7,292 nt of DNA from Chloroflexi bacterium RBG_13_46_14 (GTDB lineage Bacteria; Chloroflexota; Dehalococcoidia; Dehalococcoidales; UBA2162): positions 1 to 7,292 of the forward strand of contig MGML01000165.1 of NCBI GenBank assembly GCA_001796415.1, read 5' to 3'. The translations under genes and the position numbers were made by a program. The notes beneath the pieces are model-generated. The model had not been told where the DNA came from and did no database searches. It was given only the letters and a program-made list of their open reading frames with translations. Positions within the stretch are counted from its first letter, which is position 1, and each line of letters begins with the position of its first letter. Positions 6,619 through 7,292 of the stretch are shown piece by piece.

Positions 6619-7292
6619 CTATAAATACGCGCGCGTAGCCGCGTCTACTTTCTCGAAAAACTGTTTCGGTGTCCAGTTCTTATGTTGAATTGCTTTTGAG
6701 GGGCACTGAGCAGCACAGGCTCCACAACCTTTACACAGGGCTGCATTGACTTCCGCTATTTTCCGTTTTTCATCTATTTCGATAGCCTTGTAGGCGCATA
6801 TCGCAGCGCATTGGCCGCACCCGGTGCACACTTCCTCGTCAACATACGCAGTTGCAGCTTCAACTTCCACCTTACCCCTGCTTATCATGGATAAGACTTT
6901 ACCTGCTGCCGCCGAAGCCTGGGCGACAGTGTCCGGAATGTCCTTCGGCCCCTGGCAACACCCTGCCAGGTATAGTCCGTCACTCATCGTAGCGACTGGA
7001 TCCAGCTTAGGATGTCTTTCAAGGAAAAATCCGTCGGCACTCCGGTTTATACCGAACAACTGGGCAACCTCGTTCGCGTCGGCTCTTGGTTCAAGAGCTG
7101 TGCACAGGACGACCATATCTACCGGAACCCTGACAATGCTGCCAAGCAAAGTATCCTCAACGACTACTATCAGTTTTCCCTGTTCTTCGTCTCTTATGGC
7201 TTTGTCCGTTATCTGTCCTACTTTACCTCTTATAAAGATTGTGCCCTCATCGGCAAGTCTATTGTAAAATTCTTCGTAGCCTTTACCGTAAC
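6619..7292 (-). CDS. hdrA: HdrA-type flavin/iron-sulfur subunit, C-terminal 223 residues (5' part outside the window)
   Basis: The reading frame is open to the window edge and starts there in mid-gene with YGKGYEEFYNRLADEGTIFIRG, a conserved HdrA stretch, so the real start lies beyond 7292; the TTG at 7149 is internal. The visible part holds the end of the FAD domain (DGLYLAGCCQGPKDIPDTVAQ, about 105-125 of the fragment) and a C-terminal two-cluster ferredoxin, C155-C158-C161-C165 and C186-C189-C192-C196. In the first cluster the residue after the last cysteine is Ala instead of the usual Pro. HdrA carries FAD and several [4Fe-4S] clusters and exchanges electrons with ferredoxin. This is a separate gene from the fusion protein that follows 9 bp downstream, and the C-terminal ferredoxins of the two are clearly related, pointing to an old duplication. 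Whether this copy has the full N-terminal domains cannot be seen. Confidence 0.9.
   Translation of the reverse strand, partial: YGKGYEEFYNRLADEGTIFIRGKVGQITDKAIRDEEQGKLIVVVEDTLLGSIVRVPVDMVVLCTALEPRADANEVAQLFGINRSADGFFLERHPKLDPVATMSDGLYLAGCCQGPKDIPDTVAQASAAAGKVLSMISRGKVEVEAATAYVDEEVCTGCGQCAAICAYKAIEIDEKRKIAEVNAALCKGCGACAAQCPSKAIQHKNWTPKQFFEKVDAATRAYL

Noticed and set aside
6619..7149. Partial hdrA read as a complete 176-residue gene starting at TTG 7149
   Set aside because: The frame stays open to the window edge with conserved HdrA sequence before that codon, so the TTG is an internal Leu.

Overview
The window holds one co-directional gene block on the minus strand. It encodes a heterodisulfide-reductase (Hdr)-type iron-sulfur flavoprotein system, followed by the start of an unrelated membrane-protein gene. 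Transcription runs from high to low coordinates: hdrA-type gene (5' part outside the window) -> giant two-module HdrA fusion -> mvhD-type [2Fe-2S] protein -> FrhB/FdhB-like protein with two ferredoxin motifs -> hdrC -> hdrB -> (50 bp gap) -> DUF998-type membrane protein (3' part outside the window). The gaps inside the Hdr block are only 9-15 bp or an overlap, so it reads as a single operon. Its promoter would lie beyond position 7292.

The organism is a strict anaerobe of the kind that carries soluble Hdr complexes: acetogens, sulfate reducers, syntrophs, anaerobic Chloroflexota (for example Dehalococcoidia-like lineages) or methanogen-type archaea. Shine-Dalgarno sites, a TTG start and a plausible sigma70-like promoter in front of the last gene favour a bacterium. 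An uncultured Chloroflexota or Desulfobacterota-type lineage is my guess and cannot be settled from this window.

How the genes may work together, by inference from the families: the FrhB/FdhB-like protein would exchange electrons with a soluble two-electron carrier or dehydrogenase. MvhD would pass them to the FAD and cluster chain of HdrA. HdrA is the flavin-based electron bifurcating or confurcating subunit in characterised complexes, and its ferredoxin domains would exchange with free ferredoxin. HdrC would wire HdrA to HdrB, whose two complete CCG motifs predict non-cubane [4Fe-4S] clusters that reduce or oxidise a disulfide or other unknown acceptor. No hydrogenase large subunit, formate dehydrogenase catalytic subunit or MetF lies in the window, so donor and acceptor are unknown.

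The main oddities are three HdrA FAD modules in a row, two of them fused in one 1006-residue protein with unequal cofactor sets; an hdrC gene with no ATG/GTG/TTG at its natural start, only an ACG placed perfectly behind an AGGAGG; and a -35/-10 pair whose predicted transcription start falls on the ATG of the DUF998 gene, which has no Shine-Dalgarno (a possible leaderless mRNA). The many plus-strand open frames are shadows of these genes. No RNA gene, mobile element, CRISPR array or convincing terminator was seen.
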